DNA of 64,000 nucleotides from Natrinema sp. HArc-T2 (GTDB taxonomy: Archaea; Halobacteriota; Halobacteria; Halobacteriales; Natrialbaceae): NCBI RefSeq assembly GCF_041821085.1, contig NZ_JBGUAZ010000003.1, positions 372,001 to 436,000 on the forward strand. Reading direction: 5' to 3'. The translations under genes were made by a program, and so were the position numbers. The notes below the pieces were generated by a model. The model was not told where the DNA came from, did not search any database, and saw only the letters and a list, made by a program, of their open reading frames with translations. Of the stretch, positions 49,683 to 58,120 are shown one piece after another (position 1 is the stretch's first letter; each line of letters starts with the position of its first letter).

Positions 49683-49763
49683 TACGGTCTGCTGTAACGA
49701 TGTACCGGTGTAACCGCAGTGCGGGTCGCGGCTGCACCGGAACTGGCTGACAGTAGTCCGTAT
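49682..49763. repeat. Dispersed palindromic intergenic repeat, copy 6
   Basis: ATACGGTCTGCTGTAACGA at the left and GACAGTAGTCCGTAT at the right form an inverted repeat (12 of 14 matching); core GGGTCGCGGCTGCACCGGAAC. It begins at the GST stop codon, as copy 5 does at the TrkA stop. Confidence 0.72.
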
Positions 49764-49832
49764 AACAGCAGTGGATGCGAAGCGAAAACGATGTGACGGC
49801 GCTGTTACGCTCCGCCGTTTAGTGGACTCGGT

Positions 49833-50117
49833 CTAGGCGTCGACTGCGTCCTCGTCGGTTTCGGCGTCTTCGGCCTCGGCATCGTCGTCGGCCTCGAGCC
49901 GATCGGTGCCGGAACGGTCGGCTTCACGACGCCAGGTTTCGAAACTGTGCTCGATCTCCTCGTCCGAGACGAATACCTTCCAGAGAACCCACACGACGGC
50001 TATCACGGGGAGAAGCGGAAAAAGAACGATAACGAGTACTGCGGCCATGATATAGCCGAACAGGGACATCGGTCTGTTCGGCCCGTAGCCCGTCGACTCG
50101 GACACCTTGACTGACAT
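49833..50117 (-). CDS. DUF7535-like small membrane protein
   Basis: 94 residues: a polar start (STGYGPNRPMSLFGYIMAAVLVIVLFPLLPVIAVVWVLWKVF) with two hydrophobic segments in a hairpin, then an acidic tail (about 60-94). The GPN and MS...YIM pattern is that of the haloarchaeal DUF7535 family; function unknown. Confidence 0.78.
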   Translation of the reverse strand: MSVKVSESTGYGPNRPMSLFGYIMAAVLVIVLFPLLPVIAVVWVLWKVFVSDEEIEHSFETWRREADRSGTDRLEADDDAEAEDAETDEDAVDA

Positions 50118-50334
50118 GTGTGCGTCTACGAACGTGTCGGTATTCGGTGTTACGATTCGACGAGTCCAAACCGAAACGAACGCTCGCCGTCTCGACCATC
50201 GAAAATCAGGCGATTCGACCGGGCACAGACTATTGGACAGCAGTCAATACGAAGCCGGTCGCATGTATACGACCGTCACCCGTGGGGACGGCCGCGAATT
50301 CACGACCAGCTTCACGCCGTTCTGTCCGGCAGTA

Positions 50335-51141
50335 TCAGGGTGACTCGAGCCCGTCTCGCTCGTCCGACTCGTCGCTGAGAACCGCTTCGGCGTCGTCCTG
50401 TGGGTGGTACTCGAGTGCGTGCATAGTCTCTGCCAGCGACAGGAATCGCTTGGAGTTGTTGGAGATGCCATGAGCGACCAGCGGCGACTCCTCGAGCGTC
50501 GCTGTCGCGGCTGCAGTGAGCAACCGTCGGCAGTCGCCAGGGCTGAGCCACATCGCGCGAGCATAGCGCTCGCCGGCCTCGTCCCGGTCCCGACACTCCT
50601 CGCGGAGTTCCTCGCGGGTGAGCAGCCAGCCGATCCGGAGATTGACGACCTCGAGTCCGTGGCGGTTCGCGTAGTACGACCCCATCGCCTCGCCGAAGAC
50701 CTTCGTGACGCCGTAGTAGGTGTCTGGGTCTCCCGGCTCGTCCGGGCGGACGATAGTGGGGCTGTCGATCGTCGACTCCGGTCGGGTCGCCGTGGCGGTG
50801 TTTCCCATGTTCACCGCGTGATTCGAACTCGCGAAGACGACCCGTTCGAGGTCGTTTTCGATCGCGGCCTCGAAGGCGTTGGAAAGCCCGTCGACGTTCG
50901 GGCCGCGAAGCTCGTCCCACGCCGCCCACGGCGATGGGTTGGCCGCGAGATGGATCAGTACGTCTTGTCCCTCGAGTGCGTCGACGAACTGCTCGCGGTC
51001 GGTGATCTCGAGGATCGTCGTCTCGAGGTCGTCGGTTTCGTGGTGGGAAAACAGCGTCAACTCGTGGTCGTCGGTCGGGAAGGCGTCGATGATCACCCGA
51101 CCGACGTTCCCCGCCGCACCGGTAATAGCGATGTCGGTCAT
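50335..51141 (-). CDS. NAD-dependent uronate-dehydrogenase-like/sugar dehydrogenase (extended SDR)
   Basis: 268 residues. Rossmann motif GAAGNVGRV at 8-16, catalytic Tyr and Lys in DTYYGVTKVFGE, Ser in VFASSNHAVNM. HLAANPSPWAAWDELRGPNVDGLSNAFEAA is diagnostic of the branch with bacterial uronate dehydrogenase and the haloarchaeal azf glucose-6-phosphate dehydrogenase. The substrate is therefore an aldose or uronate (phosphate) oxidised at C1; which one is not decided by sequence. Confidence 0.82.
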   Translation of the reverse strand: MTDIAITGAAGNVGRVIIDAFPTDDHELTLFSHHETDDLETTILEITDREQFVDALEGQDVLIHLAANPSPWAAWDELRGPNVDGLSNAFEAAIENDLERVVFASSNHAVNMGNTATATRPESTIDSPTIVRPDEPGDPDTYYGVTKVFGEAMGSYYANRHGLEVVNLRIGWLLTREELREECRDRDEAGERYARAMWLSPGDCRRLLTAAATATLEESPLVAHGISNNSKRFLSLAETMHALEYHPQDDAEAVLSDESDERDGLESP

Positions 51142-51205
51142 ATGGGTTCGACAGCAAACTGGCAGAAATAGATTGGCCTAGCACGTTCCAGAGGGGCGTC
51201 ACTCG

Positions 51206-52483
51206 CTACGTTGAAGTCGGCACAGGCAAGGACCGACGCTCTCGCGGCGGCACGAGGTAGTTTGCCCGACTCTGAACAGTCAGATACTGGAGAATACCGT
51301 TGTTCGTTCGTGTGCCGACCGAGCTGCTCTTGGCGAGGTCGGTCCCGGTCATCGCCTCGCGAGTCTTGACGAAGTCGTCGATCGAGCGCTGCAGCGAGAG
51401 AAAGTGGGTGGTCGCCCAATCGCCGTCGGTCGAGTCGAAATCCCGACGCAGGATGATCGGTTCGCCGTCTTCGCGGGCTCGAGCGGCCTTTTGCGCGTGG
51501 CCGACTGTGCCTTTCCGGGCGACCTCGGCTGCGTCCTCGCTGACTTCGGTCACGCGACTCGAGTCACCGAGGTTATGCCCGGCCCCTTCGACGAGATCGT
51601 CGGCGTTGTGGGCTGGTGAGAACATCTTGGCGACGCGTTGGCCGCGGCTGTCGTCGCCGTACCATTGGCTGAGGGTCAACTTGAGCTTCGAGAGATGAAG
51701 CGTCGTGCCGCCGGCGAACGGGCCGTCTTGAATCGTCACGCGGTCTTCGCTCGCCTGCGTCTTCTTGAACCCCGATTTGAATCCCATGAACATCGGCGCG
51801 TCCTCCGGAACGGGATCGCCGTCGGGAATGCCGGCGACGCTGGACTGGTTGTCCGCCGGCAGCCCGCGCCCGATGAATCCCGACCGGCGGTCGGCCACCT
51901 CGAAGACGCCGTCGAAGGTTTCCTCGACGTCGATCCCGTTGAGTTGCTCGAGGTTGCCTTTCATGGCCTCTTCGACGCTTAAGGTGACCTTGCCGTAGTC
52001 GCTGGCCAGATGGAGCAACGCGTCGTACTCGTCGAGTGTGGGTTCTTCGAACGGTGTCAGCGCTGTCGGCGCTGGAAGCTCGACACCCGTGGGGGCTGCG
52101 TCGAATCGGTCGAAGTACGCCGGACTGTAGGCTATCGTAAATGCCAGTCCATCGTTGCCACGTTTGTACGCCTTCTCGAGCGTTCGGAACGCGGCCTCGA
52201 GTTGCTCGCGCTCGTCGGTGGCGTCGGCGGGGCCGTCGCCGACGTACTCGAGACCGAGCAGGAGGTGGTGTTCGGGTGGCAGTACGTTGCCGGCATCGTC
52301 GGTTGCGAGAAACTCGTTCCAGGCGTGCTGGCGATCGGGGAGTTCTGCAGGGGAGAGCGTCGCCTGTGGCACGTCTTCGGTCGCTTCGCGCTCGAGGCAG
52401 GCAGAGAGTGCGCTCGCACCGCCGATGGCGACGGCGCTGCGGACGAACGCGCGACGCGAGATCCCACGGTCCGATCGGTCCAT
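51206..52483 (-). CDS. Tat-exported lipoprotein, DUF7405/Dyp-peroxidase-like
   Basis: 425 residues from ATG 52483 (frame open to 52657). RGISRRAFVRSAVAIGGASALSAC has the twin Arg and a lipobox ending at Cys, so it is exported folded and lipid-anchored. The body has alpha/beta ferredoxin-like halves: HAWNEFLATDDAGNVLPPEHHLLLGLEYVG, LAFTIAYSPAYFDRF, and C-terminal DWATTHFLSLQRSIDDFVKTREAMTG, resembling the Dyp-type heme peroxidase layout. A heme-binding His is not certain (candidates in FSPAHNADD and VEGAGHNLGD). Function unproven. Confidence 0.72.
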   Translation of the reverse strand: MDRSDRGISRRAFVRSAVAIGGASALSACLEREATEDVPQATLSPAELPDRQHAWNEFLATDDAGNVLPPEHHLLLGLEYVGDGPADATDEREQLEAAFRTLEKAYKRGNDGLAFTIAYSPAYFDRFDAAPTGVELPAPTALTPFEEPTLDEYDALLHLASDYGKVTLSVEEAMKGNLEQLNGIDVEETFDGVFEVADRRSGFIGRGLPADNQSSVAGIPDGDPVPEDAPMFMGFKSGFKKTQASEDRVTIQDGPFAGGTTLHLSKLKLTLSQWYGDDSRGQRVAKMFSPAHNADDLVEGAGHNLGDSSRVTEVSEDAAEVARKGTVGHAQKAARAREDGEPIILRRDFDSTDGDWATTHFLSLQRSIDDFVKTREAMTGTDLAKSSSVGTRTNNGILQYLTVQSRANYLVPPRERRSLPVPTST

Positions 52484-52749
52484 AGACGACTCTGTGTGCC
52501 CGTCAGGCAAGGGGATTACGGTCCTCCCGACGACGCTGGTGTTGCTTCTGCTGGTGGTGATAGGACGGGACGAGTTCGAGGTGAACCCAGCGACGCGCCG
52601 TTCTCGACGATCCGGCTGCTCAACGATCGCGCGTCGGTGTCGAACCGCGTACTGCATAGCCTGCTGGGACGACCAGCGGTCAGAAATCTTACGAGTCCCG
52701 AGACCTGGATGACCGGTACAGCCATGGATGTCTGCGTCGTACGATAGCT

Positions 52750-53196
52750 ATGAACGTGGTCGAAGTGTTCGTCGAGGTCGACGCGCCACCCGAAATCGTC
52801 TGGGAGGTGCTGCTCTCGTTCGACCGCTATCCAGAGTGGAACCCGCTCAGTCGGCGGGTCGAGGGGATAGAAGTTGCGGGGACGGAACAACAGAACGGGG
52901 ACGACCCCGCTGACGCTCGTCGGTTTCTCGAGAGCCCGATGATCGTCACCGTCGAGCCGTATCGACGGCTTGCCTGGCTCGATCGGTTCGTCCTCCCGTT
53001 CGCACTCGATCGCTACCACGAGTTTCACCTCCAGCCCATCGACGACGGCAGCCGCACACAGTTGCTCCAGCGCGAGACGGTCCGTGGCGCACTCACCTCG
53101 CTGGTCTTCGACGAGACGAAAGTCGAACGAGCGTTTATTTCGATGAACAAAGCGATTGCTGCCCGCGCTGAGCAACAGGCAAGCGCGACGGTGTAA
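52750..53196 (+). CDS. SRPBCC-family ligand-binding protein
   Basis: 148 residues. EVFVEVDAPPEIVWEVLLSFDRYPEWNPLSRRVEGIEV is the START/Bet v1-like N-terminus (polyketide-cyclase/dehydrase family), followed by VTVEPYRRLAWLDRFVLPFALDRYHEFHLQPIDDGSRTQLLQRETVRG. It is likely to bind a hydrophobic ligand. A 33-residue insertion in the loop after EVAGTEQQ is acidic. Upstream gap 52484-52749 shows no gene. Confidence 0.83.
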   Translation: MNVVEVFVEVDAPPEIVWEVLLSFDRYPEWNPLSRRVEGIEVAGTEQQNGDDPADARRFLESPMIVTVEPYRRLAWLDRFVLPFALDRYHEFHLQPIDDGSRTQLLQRETVRGALTSLVFDETKVERAFISMNKAIAARAEQQASATV

Positions 53197-53331
53197 GCGG
53201 CTGTCGGCTGAGATCGCTGTCCGTCCGAAGGTTCAAGTACGGACGGGCGGCCAGAGTCGTCGTGATCTCTCAGACAGCACGTGGCTCACCGCTCGAGCAG
53301 GCCGACAGACTGCCGTCAGACACGGTGAACG

Positions 53332-53871
53332 ATGGGACATAGGGCGCTGGTCGCCTACCGACGGCCGGATCACCGATACGACGTGCGATACAGTCACTGG
53401 GGTGGCGAGGGGCTGTCGCTGGCCGACGAGATCAGTGCCGTAACTCCGCTGGCAAACGGTGCAGTCGAGACATCGCTGGTCGCGGAGTCAGTCACGTGCG
53501 ATCGACTCCTGACAGACCAACTCGATCCGTGCGTCTACGAGGCGCTGTATCTCGTCGATCCAGCAGCAGACTACGCAGTCGACACGTACCGCGTCTGCTG
53601 GCTCGAGTGGGGGAACGACCGCGACAGAGGCCGCGGCGCGATCGTCGCGGTCGATCCTGCTGACGATCGACCGCTCAGGAACTGGTTTCGCGCGATCAAA
53701 ACCGCACTCGCCGACATCATCGAAATGGGCGGCCTCTCGCGGCGAGCCGCACAGGCCTATCTCGAGGCTCGCGTCTGCGAGGAGTACGAGGGCACGGTTT
53801 ACACGTACGGCGAATCGGTTGGTGACGGACACGATGGCGGGTACATGCCGCCGCCCGATCGGTACCCATAG
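53332..53871 (+). CDS. DUF6735-like conserved haloarchaeal protein
   Basis: 179 residues: MGHRALVAYRRPDHRYDVRYSHWGGEGLSLADEISAVTPLANGAVETSLVAE is the start of the DUF6735 family. The C-terminal third has FRAIKTALADIIEMGGLSRRAAQAYLEARVCEE. Function unknown. In related genomes it occurs near housekeeping genes; here it converges on the MutS-like gene. Confidence 0.72.
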   Translation: MGHRALVAYRRPDHRYDVRYSHWGGEGLSLADEISAVTPLANGAVETSLVAESVTCDRLLTDQLDPCVYEALYLVDPAADYAVDTYRVCWLEWGNDRDRGRGAIVAVDPADDRPLRNWFRAIKTALADIIEMGGLSRRAAQAYLEARVCEEYEGTVYTYGESVGDGHDGGYMPPPDRYP

Positions 53872-53933
53872 CCGACTGCCGCCTCGCGGATCGACGGACC
53901 CGGCTTACGGAGACCGGAACGCCTCGTCCCGAG

Positions 53934-55709
53934 TTACTCGTCGGCGCTCCAGTGGGCGTCCGCGAGCGTCCGCTGGACGACCTCGTCGCCGACGGCTGCC
54001 GCCAGCGTCTCGAAGCCGGCCCGTTCGCGTCGGTCGCCCGCGTTGGCGACCAGCCGCGAGACGATGAACTCCGGCGTCGACCGACCCACTGTATCGAAAC
54101 GCGGCTGGTAGTCGACGAGTAACTCGAGGTCGGCGTTCAGTCCCTCCGCGAAAATGCCGTCGACCCGTGCGTCGGCGGGCAGCGGCTCTAAGTCGTCCGC
54201 GAGGTGGGTGACGAACACACCAAGCGCTTCGCGGTCGACGGTCAGCGTCACCAGCCCGTGTAACAGGTCTGCCGCACTGCCCGGTTCCGTGATCGCTTCG
54301 AACTCGTCGACCAGCATCAGCGTCCGACCGCCAGCGGACAGCGGCGGGACGATCGAGCGCAACGTGGACTCGAGGACGCCGGCGTTGAAACTCGCGTGGC
54401 GACGGTGAAAGACCAGCGAGTCGACCGGTGTCACCTCCGCGCGGTCTGCGGGCACCGGCAACCCCATCGTCGCCAGCAAGACGACCTGACAGAGCGTCTC
54501 GAGTAGTGTCGTTTTCCCGCCGCTGTTGGCTCCGGTCAGGACGGCGACCCGTTCTTCGCCGGGAATCGCATTGATGTCGTCCGGAACCTTCGTGACGCCG
54601 TGTTCGCCGAGCCCGTAGGTAACTGGCTGGACCGAGTCGCCGTCACGCGCCGCGAGCGTCAGGTTGCGTGCGTTGACGACCGAGACGGCTGCCTGTGCTT
54701 CTTCGACGAACGTTGGCCGGGTACAGTCGTACGCGAGCGCAAAGCGGGCCAGCGAGAGCTGTAAGGCGATGTCGTCGATTGCTTTGACGGCCCGATCGAC
54801 GGCTTCGCGAGCGTCCGCGAGCGTTTCCTGGAGCTCACTGGCGACGGTCGTTTCGCGTTCGTCGACCGCTGCGGTGAGATCGCTCCGGAGGGTGCGCAAC
54901 GTCCCACCGACGAAATCGGTCGCGTCCGTCGCGTCTGTCGGCATCGCGTCTCGAACCTGATCGATCGTCACGTCGGCCTCGCTCAGCAGATGATCCTCGA
55001 AGGACTGGCGAAAGCCCTCGACATCGCGGACACCGTCCGAACGCAGGTCTTCGATTAGCGAGAGGGCGTCGGCGTCCAAATCCTCGACAGTTCCCAGCGC
55101 GTCCCGAAGCCGGTCGAGTTCCTCGTCTGCACCCGCGCGAACGTGGCTCCCGTCCAATGCTGTTAGGGCTTCAGCGGCCTCCGCCAGTCTCGCGCGCTCG
55201 AGGTCGGCAATCGCGGCGAACGGTCCGGAATCGACGCCAGCCTCGAGCAACGCGAGCGCGGCCTCGACGGCGGCGCGTTCGCTGCCCTCGCGGTCGTCGT
55301 AGCGCTCGTAGGCATCGAGCACCGCCTCGCGATCAGCCTCGGCGAGGTCGGCCCAGGCGTCTCTGGCCGCGAGGACATCGTCGAGGCGCTCCTCCATCGC
55401 TGCCCGACTCTCGAGTGGCGTCAGCACCCGAATGCGATCTGCCGCGCGCTGCGTGACGGCGTGGTCGACCGCCAGATCGAGCAGTTCCTTGTAGGCCGAG
55501 CGTGCGTCACTGGTCGCTAACACGTCCATGCCGGCACTGTCGGTTGCCCGCCGGAGAATTCGCGTCGCCCGCCCGCGGGCTAACCCGGCGTCGGCAAGCG
55601 CCCGGACGTCCCCACTCTCGATCGCCTGAACCGCCCGCTCGCGGCCCAGCGTGTCGACCAGCGTCTCCCGTGTCTTTGGACCAACTCCCCAGTACTCCTC
55701 GAGTCGCAT
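53934..55709 (-). CDS. MutS-family ATPase with N-terminal helix-hairpin-helix (MutS2/MutS5-like)
   Basis: 591 residues. Two N-terminal HhH-like motifs (YWGVGPKTRETLVDTLGRERAVQAIE and ALADAGLARGRATRILRRA), a long coiled-coil core region (about 60-350), and a C-terminal ABC-type ATPase with Walker A (LTGANSGGKTTLLETLCQ), signature (VLESTLRSIVPPLSAGG), and Walker B (LMLVDEFEAITE). No mismatch-recognition N-domain and no Smr nuclease domain are present. Haloarchaea carry several such MutS-like proteins; action on branched or recombining DNA is suggested for the family. Confidence 0.84.
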   Translation of the reverse strand: MRLEEYWGVGPKTRETLVDTLGRERAVQAIESGDVRALADAGLARGRATRILRRATDSAGMDVLATSDARSAYKELLDLAVDHAVTQRAADRIRVLTPLESRAAMEERLDDVLAARDAWADLAEADREAVLDAYERYDDREGSERAAVEAALALLEAGVDSGPFAAIADLERARLAEAAEALTALDGSHVRAGADEELDRLRDALGTVEDLDADALSLIEDLRSDGVRDVEGFRQSFEDHLLSEADVTIDQVRDAMPTDATDATDFVGGTLRTLRSDLTAAVDERETTVASELQETLADAREAVDRAVKAIDDIALQLSLARFALAYDCTRPTFVEEAQAAVSVVNARNLTLAARDGDSVQPVTYGLGEHGVTKVPDDINAIPGEERVAVLTGANSGGKTTLLETLCQVVLLATMGLPVPADRAEVTPVDSLVFHRRHASFNAGVLESTLRSIVPPLSAGGRTLMLVDEFEAITEPGSAADLLHGLVTLTVDREALGVFVTHLADDLEPLPADARVDGIFAEGLNADLELLVDYQPRFDTVGRSTPEFIVSRLVANAGDRRERAGFETLAAAVGDEVVQRTLADAHWSADE

Positions 55710-55909
55710 ACACGTTGACTCGAGGGAACGCTCTTGATACTGCCGGACACAGATTCATCCCCACACAATCGGCTTCGCGATTCGTAATCGCTCGTTGGAG
55801 CGAGAGCAGGCCGTGGTGAGGCTTCGTCATCGTCTGATTATCGGACAGTATCCACGTTTGTGCATATAATTCGATTCTAGGACTGCCTATAGAAGCACAA
55901 ACACGGGGG

Positions 55910-55916
55910 TTTTTAT
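55910..55916 (+). promoter_or_regulatory. TATA element of purF
   Basis: TTTTTAT centred 28 nt before ATG 55941. Position implies a leaderless mRNA starting at or next to this ATG and supports the longer PurF form with a cleavable leader. Confidence 0.55.
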
Positions 55917-55940
55917 CGGCTCGATGCCCTACTGACTCCC

Positions 55941-57452
55941 ATGACTGATGGGCGGGGCGAGACTCCCCGGCGAACAGGAATGACCGAAAAGTGCGGCGTC
56001 GTCGGCGTCTCACTCGACGGTCGGGACGCGGCACGACCGTTGTACTACGCACTCTATGCGCTCCAGCACCGGGGCCAGGAGTCCGCAGGAATCGTCACAC
56101 ACGACGGCTTCCAGCAGCACAGCCACGTCGAAATGGGCCTCGTCGGTGACGCCTTCGGCGAGGATGATCTCGAGACGCTCAACGGGGCGGCCGGGATCGG
56201 CCACGTCCGGTATCCGACGGCGGGCTCGGTCGATTCCTCCTGTGCACAGCCGTTCTCCGTCTCGTTCAAGAGCGGGTCGCTTGGTCTCTCGCACAACGGC
56301 AACCTCGTCAACGCCGACGAGATCCGCGAGGAACTCGCGGCCGCGGGACATGCCTTTACGAGTGACGGCGACACCGAAGTCATCGCCCACGACCTCGCGC
56401 GCAACCTCTTGGAGGAGGATCTTGTTCGGGCCGTCAAGCGCACGATGGGACGCATCCACGGCTCGTACTCGCTGACGATCAGCCACGACGACACGGTACT
56501 GGGCGTGCGCGACCCACAGGGGAACCGACCGCTGTGTATCGGCAAACTCGAGGACGGCTACATTCTCGCGTCCGAATCGGCAGCGATCGACACGCTCGAT
56601 GGTGAACTCGTCCGTGACGTGCGGCCAGGTGAACTGGTCGTCCTGCAGGACGACGGCCAAGGCTTCGATACCTACCAGCTCGTCGAACAGGAACACACCG
56701 CCCACTGTTTCTTCGAACACGTCTACTTCGCGCGCCCGGACAGCGTCATCGACGACACCCTCGTCTACGAGGCCCGGCGCGAACTCGGGCGCAAGCTCTG
56801 GGAGGAAAGCGGCGTCGAGACCGACGTCGTGATGCCAGTGCCCGACTCCGGGCGCGCGTTCGCCTCAGGCTATGCCGACGCTGCAAGCGAGACGACTGCC
56901 GACGGCGAGCCGCGAGCCGAGAACGACGACGGCGTCGAGTTCGCCGAGGGGCTGATGAAAAACCGCTACGTCGGCCGCACCTTCATCATGCCGACCCAGG
57001 ACGAGCGCGAACGCGCGGTACGGCTGAAACTCAACCCGATCAAGTCCACGATTGAGGGGAAGACGGTCACCGTCATCGACGACTCGATCGTTCGCGGGAC
57101 GACCTCGACCCAACTCGTCCAACTGCTCAAGGACTGCGGGGCCGAAGAGGTCCACGTCCGTATCGGCGCACCGGCGATCGTTGCCCCCTGTTACATGGGC
57201 ATCGACATGGCCACCCGCGAGGAACTGATCGCCTCGGACAAGTCGACCGCCGACATCCGCGACGAAATCCGCGCCGACAGCCTCGCGTACCTCTCGACCG
57301 ACGCCGTCGCCGAGGTGCTCGAGAAAGACCGCATCGACCTCTGTCTGGGCTGTGTCACGGGCGAGTATCCCTACGACATCGAGGGCGAGGAAACCGACCG
57401 CGACGTGAGTCGGCCCGATATTAGCGGGCCGGAGCTCCCTGCGGACGACTAG
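55941..57452 (+). CDS. purF: Amidophosphoribosyltransferase (glutamine PRPP amidotransferase)
   Basis: 503 residues. First step of purine synthesis, transferring ammonia from Gln to PRPP. N-terminal class II glutamine amidotransferase with Cys18 as nucleophile after a 17-residue propeptide (CGVVGVSLDG), YALQHRGQESAGI, then the phosphoribosyltransferase domain with VTVIDDSIVRGTTSTQ. Four cysteines in HCFFEHVYFARPDS, VAPCYMGID and CLGC match the [4Fe-4S] ligands of the B. subtilis enzyme. A second ATG at 55980 would remove most of the propeptide; the TATA position favours 55941. Confidence 0.94.
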   Translation: MTDGRGETPRRTGMTEKCGVVGVSLDGRDAARPLYYALYALQHRGQESAGIVTHDGFQQHSHVEMGLVGDAFGEDDLETLNGAAGIGHVRYPTAGSVDSSCAQPFSVSFKSGSLGLSHNGNLVNADEIREELAAAGHAFTSDGDTEVIAHDLARNLLEEDLVRAVKRTMGRIHGSYSLTISHDDTVLGVRDPQGNRPLCIGKLEDGYILASESAAIDTLDGELVRDVRPGELVVLQDDGQGFDTYQLVEQEHTAHCFFEHVYFARPDSVIDDTLVYEARRELGRKLWEESGVETDVVMPVPDSGRAFASGYADAASETTADGEPRAENDDGVEFAEGLMKNRYVGRTFIMPTQDERERAVRLKLNPIKSTIEGKTVTVIDDSIVRGTTSTQLVQLLKDCGAEEVHVRIGAPAIVAPCYMGIDMATREELIASDKSTADIRDEIRADSLAYLSTDAVAEVLEKDRIDLCLGCVTGEYPYDIEGEETDRDVSRPDISGPELPADD

Positions 57453-57486
57453 AACCACGAAATTTTACCGAGGGCCATCGCGCTGT

Positions 57487-57578
57487 GCGGCGAAGCCGCC
57501 AGCACGATAGACCGCAGCGTAAAATCTTCAAAAGAGCGTGAAGCGCTCTTTTGGATTTCGCGGGATCTTTGATCCCGC
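57487..57578. terminator. Three consecutive hairpins downstream of purF
   Basis: Small GCGGC-GAA-GCCGC hairpin at 57487-57499, a 10-bp perfect stem CAAAAGAGCG / CGCTCTTTTG with a 5-nt loop at 57529-57553, and GCGGGATC-TTT-GATCCCGC at 57560-57578. The second stem ends in a TTTTG run. The purF mRNA 3' end and the tautomerase leader lie here; the hairpins may serve as terminator or processing site. Confidence 0.45.
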
Positions 57579-57707
57579 TCAGTTTCGATCAAAATCACTT
57601 CTCTTTCCCGTTGGGTCAGTCGTCGTCCCGCTCGCTCGCTTTGCTTGCTCGCGGCTGGAATAGACGGGCCGCGGAACGCACAAGACGCTGACCGGCCAAC
57701 TCGAGGT

Positions 57708-58097
57708 ATGCCACTCTTGCAGTTCGAGACGACGCTGTCGCTGTCGGACGCAGAGAAAACCGCCTTCGCCGAGCGGGTGACAGATCTCTATACGACCGAG
57801 ATGGCGACGACCGCGGGACACGTCGCCGTGACGATCCGCGAGCGCAATGGGGCCGACCTCCATCTCGGACGCGCCGTCGAGGGACCGTTGCTCTTTCTCG
57901 ACGCGGAGATCCGACAGGGCCGAACGTTCGACCGAAAGCGGGCATTCGCCCTCAAAACGATGGCATACGTCGGTGAAACGTTCGATGTCCCCGACGAAAA
58001 TCAGAAGGTCGTCTTCACCGAGCATCCCGGCGAGGCGATGATGGGCGTCGACCGAGTCGGCGGTGAGTGGTCCGGAGACGACACCGAGTCCGAATAG
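57708..58097 (+). CDS. Tautomerase-superfamily protein
   Basis: 129 residues from ATG 57708; removal of Met would expose Pro1 (MPLLQFETTLSLSDAEKTAFAERVTDLY), the general base of 4-oxalocrotonate tautomerases. TAGHVAVTIRERNGADLHLGRA is the second beta-alpha-beta half. It is larger than the 62-residue 4-OT and closer to the MIF or cis-CaaD-type two-unit chains. Substrate unknown. Confidence 0.75.
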   Translation: MPLLQFETTLSLSDAEKTAFAERVTDLYTTEMATTAGHVAVTIRERNGADLHLGRAVEGPLLFLDAEIRQGRTFDRKRAFALKTMAYVGETFDVPDENQKVVFTEHPGEAMMGVDRVGGEWSGDDTESE

Positions 58098-58120
58098 AGC
58101 TCGAGCCCCAGTTGTGGCGG

